Program-made: the position numbers and the translations under genes
Part shown: piece by piece, positions 1-5,324 of the stretch
Numbering within the stretch: the stretch's first letter is position 1
Layout: each line of letters opens with the position of its first letter
NCBI GenBank assembly: GCA_947489825.1
Contig: CANLFL010000063.1
Location: forward strand, 1-5,324
Length of the DNA: 5,324 nucleotides
Source of the DNA: Candidatus Nanopelagicaceae bacterium
GTDB taxonomy: Bacteria; Actinomycetota; Actinomycetes; Nanopelagicales; Nanopelagicaceae
Direction of reading: 5' to 3'
Notes under the pieces: generated by a model
The model's input: the letters and a program-made list of their open reading frames with translations, nothing else
What the model was told of the DNA's origin: nothing
Database searches by the model: none

Positions 1-667
1 ATGGAATATCAAAGAGATAATGTGCTTCAATAATTTCAAGACCTTTATTGACCAAGGTAGATGAGTTAATTGTAACAACCGGGCCCATCGCCCATGTGGG
101 ATGAGCTAGCGCTTCTGCAATTGTGACAGTTGAGAGATCATCACGATCTCTAAATGGTCCGCCACTTGCTGTGAGAATCAGCTTAGACACTTCACTCTTG
201 GCTCCAGATTTGAGTGCTTGCCAAAGAGCGCTATGTTCTGAATCAACAGGCAAGAGTTGGCCTGGCTTTGCAAGTGCCATCACCATGTCGCCACCTGCGA
301 CAAGTGATTCTTTATTGGCAAGAGCCAGCCTATTTCCAACTCTGAGCGCTGCAAGAGTGGGAGCCAAGCCAATCGATCCAGTGATTGCATTGAGCACTAC
401 ATCACAGGTAATCGCCGCAACTTCAGTTGAAGCATCAGGTCCATCAATAACCTGAACTCCTGGAAGGCCGTGTCGAACTTGATCGGCGTTATGAGTTACT
501 CCGACCACACTTACTTTAAATTTAACTGCCTGGGTAACGAGAAGATCAATATTATTTCCAGCCGCAGTCAGCGCCACAACGCGAAATTGACCTGGGTTTG
601 CATCAATGATTTCAAGTGCTTGCACACCGATTGAACCGGTGGAACCGAGAATGACTACATCACGCAT
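1..667 (-). CDS. dxr: 1-deoxy-D-xylulose 5-phosphate reductoisomerase, N-terminal part (cut by window edge)
   Basis: Dxr converts 1-deoxy-D-xylulose 5-phosphate to 2-C-methyl-D-erythritol 4-phosphate using NADPH and a divalent metal, the committed step of the cytoplasmic MEP route to isoprenoids. The first 222 residues are visible of a family length near 390. I see the NADPH-binding GSTGSIG at residues 8-14, LANKESLV at 116-123, the metal-binding DSEHSA at 142-147 (D142 and E144 are the expected ligands), the active-site loop LTASGGPF at 165-172, HPTWAMG at 189-195 and NSSTLVNKGLE at 201-211. E214 in IEAHYLF fits the further conserved acidic residue. The ATG at 667 sits just before the nucleotide-binding strand, as is usual. 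It lies 3 bases after the ureohydrolase stop (TAA-TCC-ATG) and has no clear Shine-Dalgarno, so translation probably depends on coupling. The remaining C-terminal part lies beyond position 1. The wording of the motifs is closest to actinobacterial Dxr. Confidence 0.97.
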   Translation of the reverse strand, partial: MRDVVILGSTGSIGVQALEIIDANPGQFRVVALTAAGNNIDLLVTQAVKFKVSVVGVTHNADQVRHGLPGVQVIDGPDASTEVAAITCDVVLNAITGSIGLAPTLAALRVGNRLALANKESLVAGGDMVMALAKPGQLLPVDSEHSALWQALKSGAKSEVSKLILTASGGPFRDRDDLSTVTIAEALAHPTWAMGPVVTINSSTLVNKGLEIIEAHYLFDIP

Positions 668-670
668 GGA

Positions 671-1669
671 TTAACGGTCCAGAATATTTTGAGTTGGTGA
701 GTATGTGGTGCCGTTACGACGCTTTGCAATTGCACTTAAAGCCTCTAGTACAACTCGGTTAGCCAATATCGCGGTGATATCGGCTGAATCAAACGGCGGT
801 GCAACTTCAACAATATCGATTCCAACCACGGGAAGTTCGAGACAAATACGGCGCACAGCTTCTAAGAGTTCGCGTGATGTCATTCCGCCCGGTTCAGGTG
901 TTCCAGTACCTGGTGCCATACCGGGATCTACAACATCAATATCAACTGAAAGAAATACACCATCGCAGCCATCTGTAAGGGTCACAAATGATTCATCAAG
1001 AACTGCAGTCAATCCGCGGTGATGAATTTCAGTCATCTCATAGGAACGCATTCCTTGATCACGCATCCACGCAAGGGTCACATGATCTGGCCAATACCCA
1101 CGCAGCCCAAGTTGCAAGAAACGATCTCCACGTACATATCCATCTTCGATAAGCCGGCGCATTGGAGTTCCATGCCCAACGAGTGCACCAAATTGATCTT
1201 CACCTGTATCGGCGTGGGCATCGAAGTGGATCATCGAAACTTTTCCACGCCCCAAGTGATTGGCGATTCCTGCAACATCTGCAGAGGCGATCGAGTGATC
1301 TCCGCCTAAAATTACGGGGATCGCACCGGATCGCGAAATCTTTTCTGTTGCCTCGCGCAGTACTGCAAGAGATGCGACGAGATCTCCCCCCGGCATCATC
1401 AAATCGCCAGCATCGACAACCTTAAGATCTTTCAAGCCATCGGTACGTAACGCTAAATGTGGGCGAGATCCATCGTGAGGAAGATAATCTCCGCCACGAA
1501 TTGCCTGCGGCCCAAACTTTGCACCCGAGCGATGCGATGTACCTGAATCTATCGGCGCACCAACGATGACAACATCTGCGCCAGCAAAGCTAGCTGGAAT
1601 ATCTAGATCGCATTGAGGAATGCCGAGAAAGGTAAAGCTGGGGCCGTACATATTGCCATGGTTGACCAT
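671..1669 (-). CDS. speB: Ureohydrolase of the agmatinase family (agmatinase or guanidino-acid hydrolase)
   Basis: This is a binuclear-metal (normally manganese) hydrolase that releases urea from a guanidino compound; agmatine to putrescine is the likeliest reaction. At 332 residues it is slightly long for the family (about 300-320). All six expected metal ligands are present: H125 in GGDHS (122-126), D150, H152 and D154 in DAHAD, and D243 and D245 in SVDIDVVDP (241-249). The substrate-side GHGTPM (165-170) and the PGTGTPEPGG signature (253-262) are intact. N-terminal RSGAKFGPQAIR (47-58) is typical. The ATG at 1669 follows the upstream permease stop TAA with no gap and has no clear ribosome site; Met7 (codon 1651-1649) is an alternative start that would keep all domains. 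Its place behind a polyamine transporter supports a catabolic role. Motifs alone do not separate agmatinase from guanidinobutyrase, guanidinopropionase or guanidine hydrolase. No nickel-insertion genes, used by known guanidine hydrolases, are in view. Confidence 0.9.
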   Translation of the reverse strand: MVNHGNMYGPSFTFLGIPQCDLDIPASFAGADVVIVGAPIDSGTSHRSGAKFGPQAIRGGDYLPHDGSRPHLALRTDGLKDLKVVDAGDLMMPGGDLVASLAVLREATEKISRSGAIPVILGGDHSIASADVAGIANHLGRGKVSMIHFDAHADTGEDQFGALVGHGTPMRRLIEDGYVRGDRFLQLGLRGYWPDHVTLAWMRDQGMRSYEMTEIHHRGLTAVLDESFVTLTDGCDGVFLSVDIDVVDPGMAPGTGTPEPGGMTSRELLEAVRRICLELPVVGIDIVEVAPPFDSADITAILANRVVLEALSAIAKRRNGTTYSPTQNILDR

Positions 1670-2509
1670 TTAAGAAACTTTACGCTTACGGCTCACCACT
1701 TGTCCAATAATGACCAGTGCCAGTGCGAGGAAGAACATGGCAGAGCCAATCACATTGGCCTGAGCTGGGATTCCGCGAGCTGCAGATACATAAACAAACT
1801 TCGGAAATGTAGTCATGGTGCCAGAATTAAAGTTAGTGATAATAAAGTCATCAAAAGAGAGGCTAAATGCCAGAAGTGCTGCAGCGGCGATTCCTGGTGC
1901 AACAAGTGGAAGTGTCACCCTGCGGAAAGTTTCGAATTCATTGGCATAGAGATCCATCGCTGCCTGCTCCAAACGCGGATCAAGGGATGCAATACGAGCC
2001 TTGACTGTCACAACCACAAAGGACATGCAGAAGACTACGTGGGCAATAACTGTTGGCCAGAAACCTGGGCTAATTTGAAACACCAGCAAGAGCGAGAGTA
2101 GTGATGCGCCAAGAACGATCTCAGGGGTTGCCATAGGTAAGAAGATAAGAAGATTAGAAGCCGAGCGTCCTTTGAAGGCATGGCGGCCGATTGCAAAGGC
2201 GATCATTGTCCCAAGGATTGTTGAAAATATTGTTGCCAATAGACCGATCTTTATCGAGTTTCCTAGCGCAGAACAGACTTGAGGTGCGCCACACGGATTT
2301 GTCCAATTATCAAAGGTAAATCCCTTCCAGACAAGATTGGATTTACCCGAATCATTAAAAGAGAAGGCAAATGTGTAAGCCACTGGAATAAAGAGATAGG
2401 TAAATGCAAAGAACATATAGATGCGGATGAGATTACGCCCAATCCATCGTGAAATGAGAGCACCGACTGGAAGTGTTGGAATACTGGCATCTTTCTGCTT
2501 TGTACTCAT
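1670..2509 (-). CDS. potC: Polyamine-type ABC transporter permease, PotC-like
   Basis: This is one of the two inner-membrane subunits that form the translocation path of a spermidine/putrescine-type importer. The protein has 279 residues, close to the usual 265-280. Hydrophobic stretches fit six membrane segments at roughly 29-50, 83-108, 118-144, 150-169, 201-219 and 250-270, with a basic C-terminal end (RKRK). The cytoplasmic EAA loop that contacts the ATPase lies at about 181-206 and ends in FRRVTLPLVAPG; the usual glycine is Tyr188. The following FSLSFDDFIIT is typical of PotC, where the E. coli protein has a similar SxDD segment, and it is the main reason to call this one PotC rather than PotB. 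C73 and C79 lie in the first outer loop. The ATG overlaps the potB stop as ATGA and is preceded by a strong Shine-Dalgarno. The substrate is inferred from family and neighbours. Confidence 0.92.
   Translation of the reverse strand: MSTKQKDASIPTLPVGALISRWIGRNLIRIYMFFAFTYLFIPVAYTFAFSFNDSGKSNLVWKGFTFDNWTNPCGAPQVCSALGNSIKIGLLATIFSTILGTMIAFAIGRHAFKGRSASNLLIFLPMATPEIVLGASLLSLLLVFQISPGFWPTVIAHVVFCMSFVVVTVKARIASLDPRLEQAAMDLYANEFETFRRVTLPLVAPGIAAAALLAFSLSFDDFIITNFNSGTMTTFPKFVYVSAARGIPAQANVIGSAMFFLALALVIIGQVVSRKRKVS
2506..2509 (-). other. ATGA stop/start overlap of potB and potC
   Basis: On the minus strand the four bases ATGA hold the potC start (ATG) and the potB stop (TGA). This arrangement commonly allows terminating ribosomes to restart, which would match the one-to-one need for the two permeases. 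It is the only junction in the window where the two genes lie in different reading frames. Confidence 0.9.
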
Positions 2510-3354
2510 ACCAACTCCTCCGGCCCTGCTTTACGAATGTACAGTGTGACAAGAATAAGAATCGCTGCCATAAGAGTAAATGAGAGTGCGGCAGCGGTTG
2601 GGTAATCAACGACTCTAAAGTAACGCGATTCAATCACGTTGCCGATCATTTTGGTATTTGGACTTCCAAGAATCTGTGCATTGACATAGTCGCCGGCAGC
2701 AGGAATAAATGTGAGCAAAGTACCTGCAACTACTCCGGGCATTGATAATGGAAGGGTAACTCTGCGAAATGTAGTGAAACCATTGGCGTAGAGGTCACCT
2801 GATGCTTCAAGAGTCCGGGGATCAATTCGATCGATCGATGCATATAAAGGCAAAGTCATAAATGGGAGAAAGTTATAAGTCATACCCATAATAACTGCGA
2901 ACGAAGTCGAAGTAAGGGTCGTGCTCTCGCTAATGATTCCAATATTTCGAAGCGAAGGCACCACAAATCCTTCTTCACCAAGGATCTGCTTCCACGCCAC
3001 GGTACGGAGCAAGAATGAGGTGAAAAATGGTGCGATCACTAGAACTAAGAGAATATTTTTGAACTTGCCTGCCTTAAATGCCAGCGCATAAGCCAATGGA
3101 TAAGAAATAAGTAGCGCTAGAAGAGTTGCAATGAGTGCATAAACAAAGGAACGTGTAAATTGCTCACGGTTTTCGATGAATGCATCGAGATAGTTTGCAA
3201 AGCGCAAGGTCTGCTCGTATTGGCCTGTATCGCCATTTTCTATCCGAGTCTGTGTCGAAGTTTGAGCCAGGTTCATGATTGGCAAGATGAAGAAGGTAAA
3301 GAGAAAGGCAAAACCAGGGAGAAGTAAAAGGTAAGGCGTACTAATTCTCTTCAT
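2506..3354 (-). CDS. potB: Polyamine-type ABC transporter permease, PotB-like
   Basis: This is the partner membrane subunit of the importer. The 282 residues match the usual PotB length. Probable membrane segments are at about 8-30, 68-94, 100-119, 150-172, 203-221 and 252-273. The segment APFFTSFLLRTVAWKQIL (98-115) is a familiar PotB-family stretch, and LPLYASIDRIDP (168-179) leads into the EAA loop (183-207, ending FRRVTLPLSMPG). Tyr189 replaces the usual glycine of that loop. FIPAAGDYVNAQILG (216-230) follows, as in PotB proteins. The ATG at 3354 is 15 bases below the potA stop, with only a weak AAGAG as a possible ribosome site. The start places a hydrophobic first segment right at the N terminus, as expected. 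The gene ends in a 4-base overlap with potC, which fits balanced production of the two permeases. Confidence 0.92.
   Translation of the reverse strand: MKRISTPYLLLLPGFAFLFTFFILPIMNLAQTSTQTRIENGDTGQYEQTLRFANYLDAFIENREQFTRSFVYALIATLLALLISYPLAYALAFKAGKFKNILLVLVIAPFFTSFLLRTVAWKQILGEEGFVVPSLRNIGIISESTTLTSTSFAVIMGMTYNFLPFMTLPLYASIDRIDPRTLEASGDLYANGFTTFRRVTLPLSMPGVVAGTLLTFIPAAGDYVNAQILGSPNTKMIGNVIESRYFRVVDYPTAAALSFTLMAAILILVTLYIRKAGPEELV
2515..2521 (-). promoter_or_regulatory. Strong Shine-Dalgarno for potC
   Basis: The minus strand reads GGAGGAG here, 5 bases (TTGGT) before the potC ATG. It lies inside the last codons of potB and is the only near-consensus ribosome site I find in the window; the other four internal starts have weak or no such site. 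Together with the ATGA stop/start overlap at 2509-2506 it supports the potC start and indicates both independent and coupled initiation. Confidence 0.8.
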
Positions 3355-3369
3355 CGCAGGAGCTCTTGG
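3355..3369 (-). other. Longest intergenic gap (potA to potB), 15 bases
   Basis: The gap reads CCAAGAGCTCCTGCG on the minus strand. It holds a weak AAGAG that could serve as a ribosome site, and no inverted repeat long enough for a terminator. It contains no stop codon in the potA frame, so the frame stays open from the potA TAG into potB. Confidence 0.6.
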
Positions 3370-4518
3370 CTACTCTTCGTCGAGATCTTCAGGCATTACT
3401 TCTGTACCAGCTTCTGCATCTTCATCTCCACGAAGTGCAAAGGTAAAGACCGGCTCCCAAGAAATATTTACTGGGTCACCAATCTGGAATGGTGCAACAC
3501 CGTCATCGTTCTGCTCAAAGACCATAAGTTCCTGGCCCCACGGCATCATCACTTGGTATTGAGTAGAGACACCGATGTATGAAACGTCTTCGATCTTGCC
3601 ACCACTTAAAATATTGCCTGAGGTCGGTGTCTGTAGAAGTGAAATGCGGAACTTCTCTGGGCGAATACCAGCAAAGATCGATGCATCAACCGCATGCGAA
3701 CGGGTACGTGGAAGTGAAATCTTCTGACCAAAGAGGTCAGCAACCAACGAATCTCCGTCAGTGCCAACGAGTGAGCCTTTAATCAGATTGGACTGGCCAA
3801 GGAAGTTTGCAACAAAGGCTGTCTCTGGATTGTCATAGAGATCAGCAGGAGATCCCATCTGCTCAATCTTTCCTTCATTCATCACAGCGATCGTGTCAGC
3901 CATAGTCATGGCCTCTTCTTGGTCGTGTGTCACATGGACGAAGGTGAGCCCGACTTCCTTTTGAATCCACTTGAGTTCGATCTGCATCTGGCGACGAAGT
4001 TTCAGATCGAGTGCACCGAGTGGCTCATCCAAGAGTAAAAGTGCTGGGCGGTTAACAATTGCGCGAGCTAGCGCGATGCGCTGCTGCTGACCTCCAGATA
4101 ATTGAGTTGGTTTACGTTGAGCTAGGTGAGGAAGTTCCACAAGATTAAGAACTTTATTGACAGCTTCATCAATATCTTTGAGACCACGTCGGCGGAGACC
4201 GAATGCAATATTTTCGAAGATTGTTAAATGCGGAAATAGTGCATAATTCTGGAAAACGGTATTGATCGGGCGCTGATAAGGCTTTGTTGTTGTGATATCT
4301 GTTGCACCCAAGTGAATGCTTCCCACGGTGGGTTCTTCAAGACCGGCAATCATGCGAAGGGTTGTGGTCTTGCCACACCCTGAAGGTCCAAGTAGCGCAA
4401 AGAAGGAACCTTCAGGGATGGTTAAAGAGAGATCATCAACAGCAGTGAAATCACCGTAACTCTTTGTAATACGTGTGAGTTTGAGATCACCGCGTGCAGA
4501 GTTTGCGCTATCGGTCAC
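3370..4518 (-). CDS. potA: Polyamine-type ABC transporter ATP-binding protein, PotA-like
   Basis: This cytoplasmic ATPase drives the importer as a dimer. All ATPase motifs are intact: Walker A GPSGCGKTT at 44-52, Q-loop at Q90 in FQNYALFPH, signature LSGGQQQRIALARA at 140-153, Walker B LLLLDEP at 160-166, D-loop GALD at 168-171 and the switch histidine H198 in HVTHDQ. A C-terminal regulatory TOBE-type domain follows at about 285-365, including the GIRPEKF segment (284-290 region) and NISWEP (361-366 region). The total of 382 residues is in the PotA range. The last 19 residues contain 10 acidic residues and look like a non-conserved tail. The start is GTG at 4518, directly after the upstream TAA and in the same frame; the first internal Met (56) is past Walker A, so it cannot be the start. 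A weak GGAAA lies 4 bases upstream. MalK-like sugar ATPases share this layout, so the polyamine call rests on the neighbours. Confidence 0.94.
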   Translation of the reverse strand: MTDSANSARGDLKLTRITKSYGDFTAVDDLSLTIPEGSFFALLGPSGCGKTTTLRMIAGLEEPTVGSIHLGATDITTTKPYQRPINTVFQNYALFPHLTIFENIAFGLRRRGLKDIDEAVNKVLNLVELPHLAQRKPTQLSGGQQQRIALARAIVNRPALLLLDEPLGALDLKLRRQMQIELKWIQKEVGLTFVHVTHDQEEAMTMADTIAVMNEGKIEQMGSPADLYDNPETAFVANFLGQSNLIKGSLVGTDGDSLVADLFGQKISLPRTRSHAVDASIFAGIRPEKFRISLLQTPTSGNILSGGKIEDVSYIGVSTQYQVMMPWGQELMVFEQNDDGVAPFQIGDPVNISWEPVFTFALRGDEDAEAGTEVMPEDLDEE

Positions 4519-5324
4519 TTAGTTTCCGGCGGCCTTTTGGAAGGCCTCTGTCCACGTTGTTTCTTCAGTTGGTGTAAGTGAGCGGAAGACAGAAAGGTTT
4601 GCCATCATCTTCTCACTTGGGAAGATGAACTCACTCGCTGCTAGATCTGGATCAATCTTCTCCATCTCAGCTTGCGCGCCCTTAACCGGAGTTACATAGT
4701 TCACGTAGGCAGCAACTTCAGCTGCAATAGCTGGGTCGTAATACCAGTTGATGAGCTTTTCCGCACTTGCCTTGGCTTCTGCCGTGGCTGTGTAAGGAAT
4801 CATTAGGTTATCGCCTGAGATCGTTCCGCCAGATTCTGGGATAGCGAAATCAAATTTGCCTTCATTCTCTGACTTCAAGATAAACATATCTCCAGACCAA
4901 CCGATTACTGCTGTTGCATCACCTGCGGTGAGGTCTTCGGCATATTCGTTGCCCTTGACTCCGCGGATCCAACCATCAGTGATTCTCTTCTCCAAGTATT
5001 CAACGGCCGTCATAAATTGGTCTTCAGTAACCGTGGTGAGATCTACGCCCTGGTCGAGCAAGATAATTCCAATGGTGTCGCGCATTTCAGAGAGGACAAC
5101 GATCTTGCCTTTATTTGAAGGAGAGAAGAGATCATCGAGGGTGCGAATACCCTTTGGATTCTTTTCAACATTCCAACCAAAGCCACCCATGATGCCCTGC
5201 CATGTCATAGTCTGCTCACGCATTGGGTCAAATGATGGAGATGCAAGTGTGTCAAGAATATTTCCTGCATTAGGAATATTTGTCTTATCAAATTTTTGTG
5301 TGTAACCAAGACGGATCCAGCGAG
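4519..5324 (-). CDS. potD: Polyamine-type extracellular solute-binding protein, PotD-like, C-terminal part (cut by window edge)
   Basis: This protein captures the substrate outside the membrane and delivers it to the permeases. The reading frame stays open to the right edge (first whole codon at 5322-5320), giving 267 visible residues of an expected 350-400. The signal peptide or lipobox and the first lobe start are missing. The Met codon at 5223 is internal: the frame above it reads FDKTNIPNAGNI and PSFDP, the standard PotD segment before the TMTWQG/GFGWN region. By comparison with E. coli PotD, the acidic pair contacting the amine appears as E and D in SEMRDT (5091-5074), the pocket Trp as W in GWSGDM (codon 4899-4897), and the Asp as D in SGDNLMIP (codon 4812-4810). 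The residue matching Trp255 is Ser (codon 4818-4816). YVNYVTPVKGA is typical of the family. The stop TAA is followed at once by the GTG of potA. Confidence 0.9.
   Translation of the reverse strand, partial: RWIRLGYTQKFDKTNIPNAGNILDTLASPSFDPMREQTMTWQGIMGGFGWNVEKNPKGIRTLDDLFSPSNKGKIVVLSEMRDTIGIILLDQGVDLTTVTEDQFMTAVEYLEKRITDGWIRGVKGNEYAEDLTAGDATAVIGWSGDMFILKSENEGKFDFAIPESGGTISGDNLMIPYTATAEAKASAEKLINWYYDPAIAAEVAAYVNYVTPVKGAQAEMEKIDPDLAASEFIFPSEKMMANLSVFRSLTPTEETTWTEAFQKAAGN

Noticed and set aside
123..455. A 110-codon open frame on the plus strand, opposite dxr
   Set aside because: The minus strand encodes conserved Dxr motifs over this entire stretch; the plus-strand frame is a shadow of their codon pattern.
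700..729. A possible internal promoter for dxr on the minus strand (TTGCAA at 729-724 and CATACT at 705-700, 18 bases apart)
   Set aside because: Both hexamers are poor matches and such pairs are frequent by chance in DNA of this composition; the -10 lacks the leading T.
1613..2101. A 162-codon open frame on the plus strand, opposite speB and potC
   Set aside because: It lies antisense to two well-supported genes, its translation is rich in Cys, His and Lys with no recognisable motif, and the opposite strand explains the conservation.
3355..3369. GAGCTC palindrome between potA and potB as a possible operator or terminator
   Set aside because: Six bases of symmetry with no longer stem and no T-run are not enough to support either.
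3370..4518. PotA as a sugar-transport (MalK-type) ATPase
   Set aside because: The motifs alone would allow it, but the flanking PotB-, PotC- and PotD-like genes point to the polyamine-type family.
4519..5223. Taking the Met codon at 5223 as the start of a short 234-residue protein
   Set aside because: The frame continues open upstream to the window edge and encodes typical PotD sequence, so this Met is internal and the gene is cut by the window rather than shortened.
4856..5305. A 149-codon open frame on the plus strand, opposite potD
   Set aside because: It is antisense to a convincing PotD reading frame that runs through the window edge, and its product shows no family features.

Overview
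The window is a single-strand, gene-dense bacterial segment. All six recognisable genes lie on the minus strand, so transcription runs from the high coordinates down to position 1. In transcription order they are: the 3' part of a polyamine-type solute-binding protein gene (potD-like, cut by the right edge), its ATPase (potA-like), two permeases (potB-like and potC-like), a ureohydrolase of the agmatinase family (speB-like), and the 5' part of dxr, the second enzyme of the MEP isoprenoid pathway (cut by the left edge). Almost every base is coding. The longest gap between genes is 15 bases, and there is no room for a separate promoter or terminator between genes.

Organism: the Dxr fragment has segments typical of actinobacterial Dxr (DSEHSAL, LTASGGPFR, AHPTW.MGPVVTINS.TLVNKGLE.IEAH.LFDIP). 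The base composition by eye is only moderate in GC, well below that of most Actinobacteria, and the gene packing is extreme. Together these suggest a streamlined, low-GC actinobacterium such as the freshwater acI / Nanopelagicales group (Planktophila or Nanopelagicus type). That placement is an inference from style, not a proven assignment.

How the genes may work together: the binding protein would capture a polyamine-like cation outside the membrane. PotB and PotC would form the channel and two PotA subunits would power uptake. The ureohydrolase would cleave the guanidino group of agmatine or a similar compound, giving urea and an amine (putrescine from agmatine). This reads as an uptake-and-breakdown unit for nitrogen and carbon. 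Because the ureohydrolase is in the unit, and because a tryptophan that usually lines the PotD pocket is serine here, the transported compound could be agmatine or another guanidino compound rather than spermidine or putrescine. dxr has no obvious metabolic link. It starts three bases after the ureohydrolase stop and probably shares the transcript.

The most unusual structural point is the joining of the genes. The reading frame continues across four of the five junctions, each time interrupted by only a stop codon (with zero, zero, one or five sense codons before the next start). The fifth junction is an ATGA overlap preceded by the only strong Shine-Dalgarno sequence I can see. I found no RNA genes, mobile elements, CRISPR arrays or convincing terminators. 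I do not see a clearly novel system here; the findings below are modest oddities in a recognisable operon.
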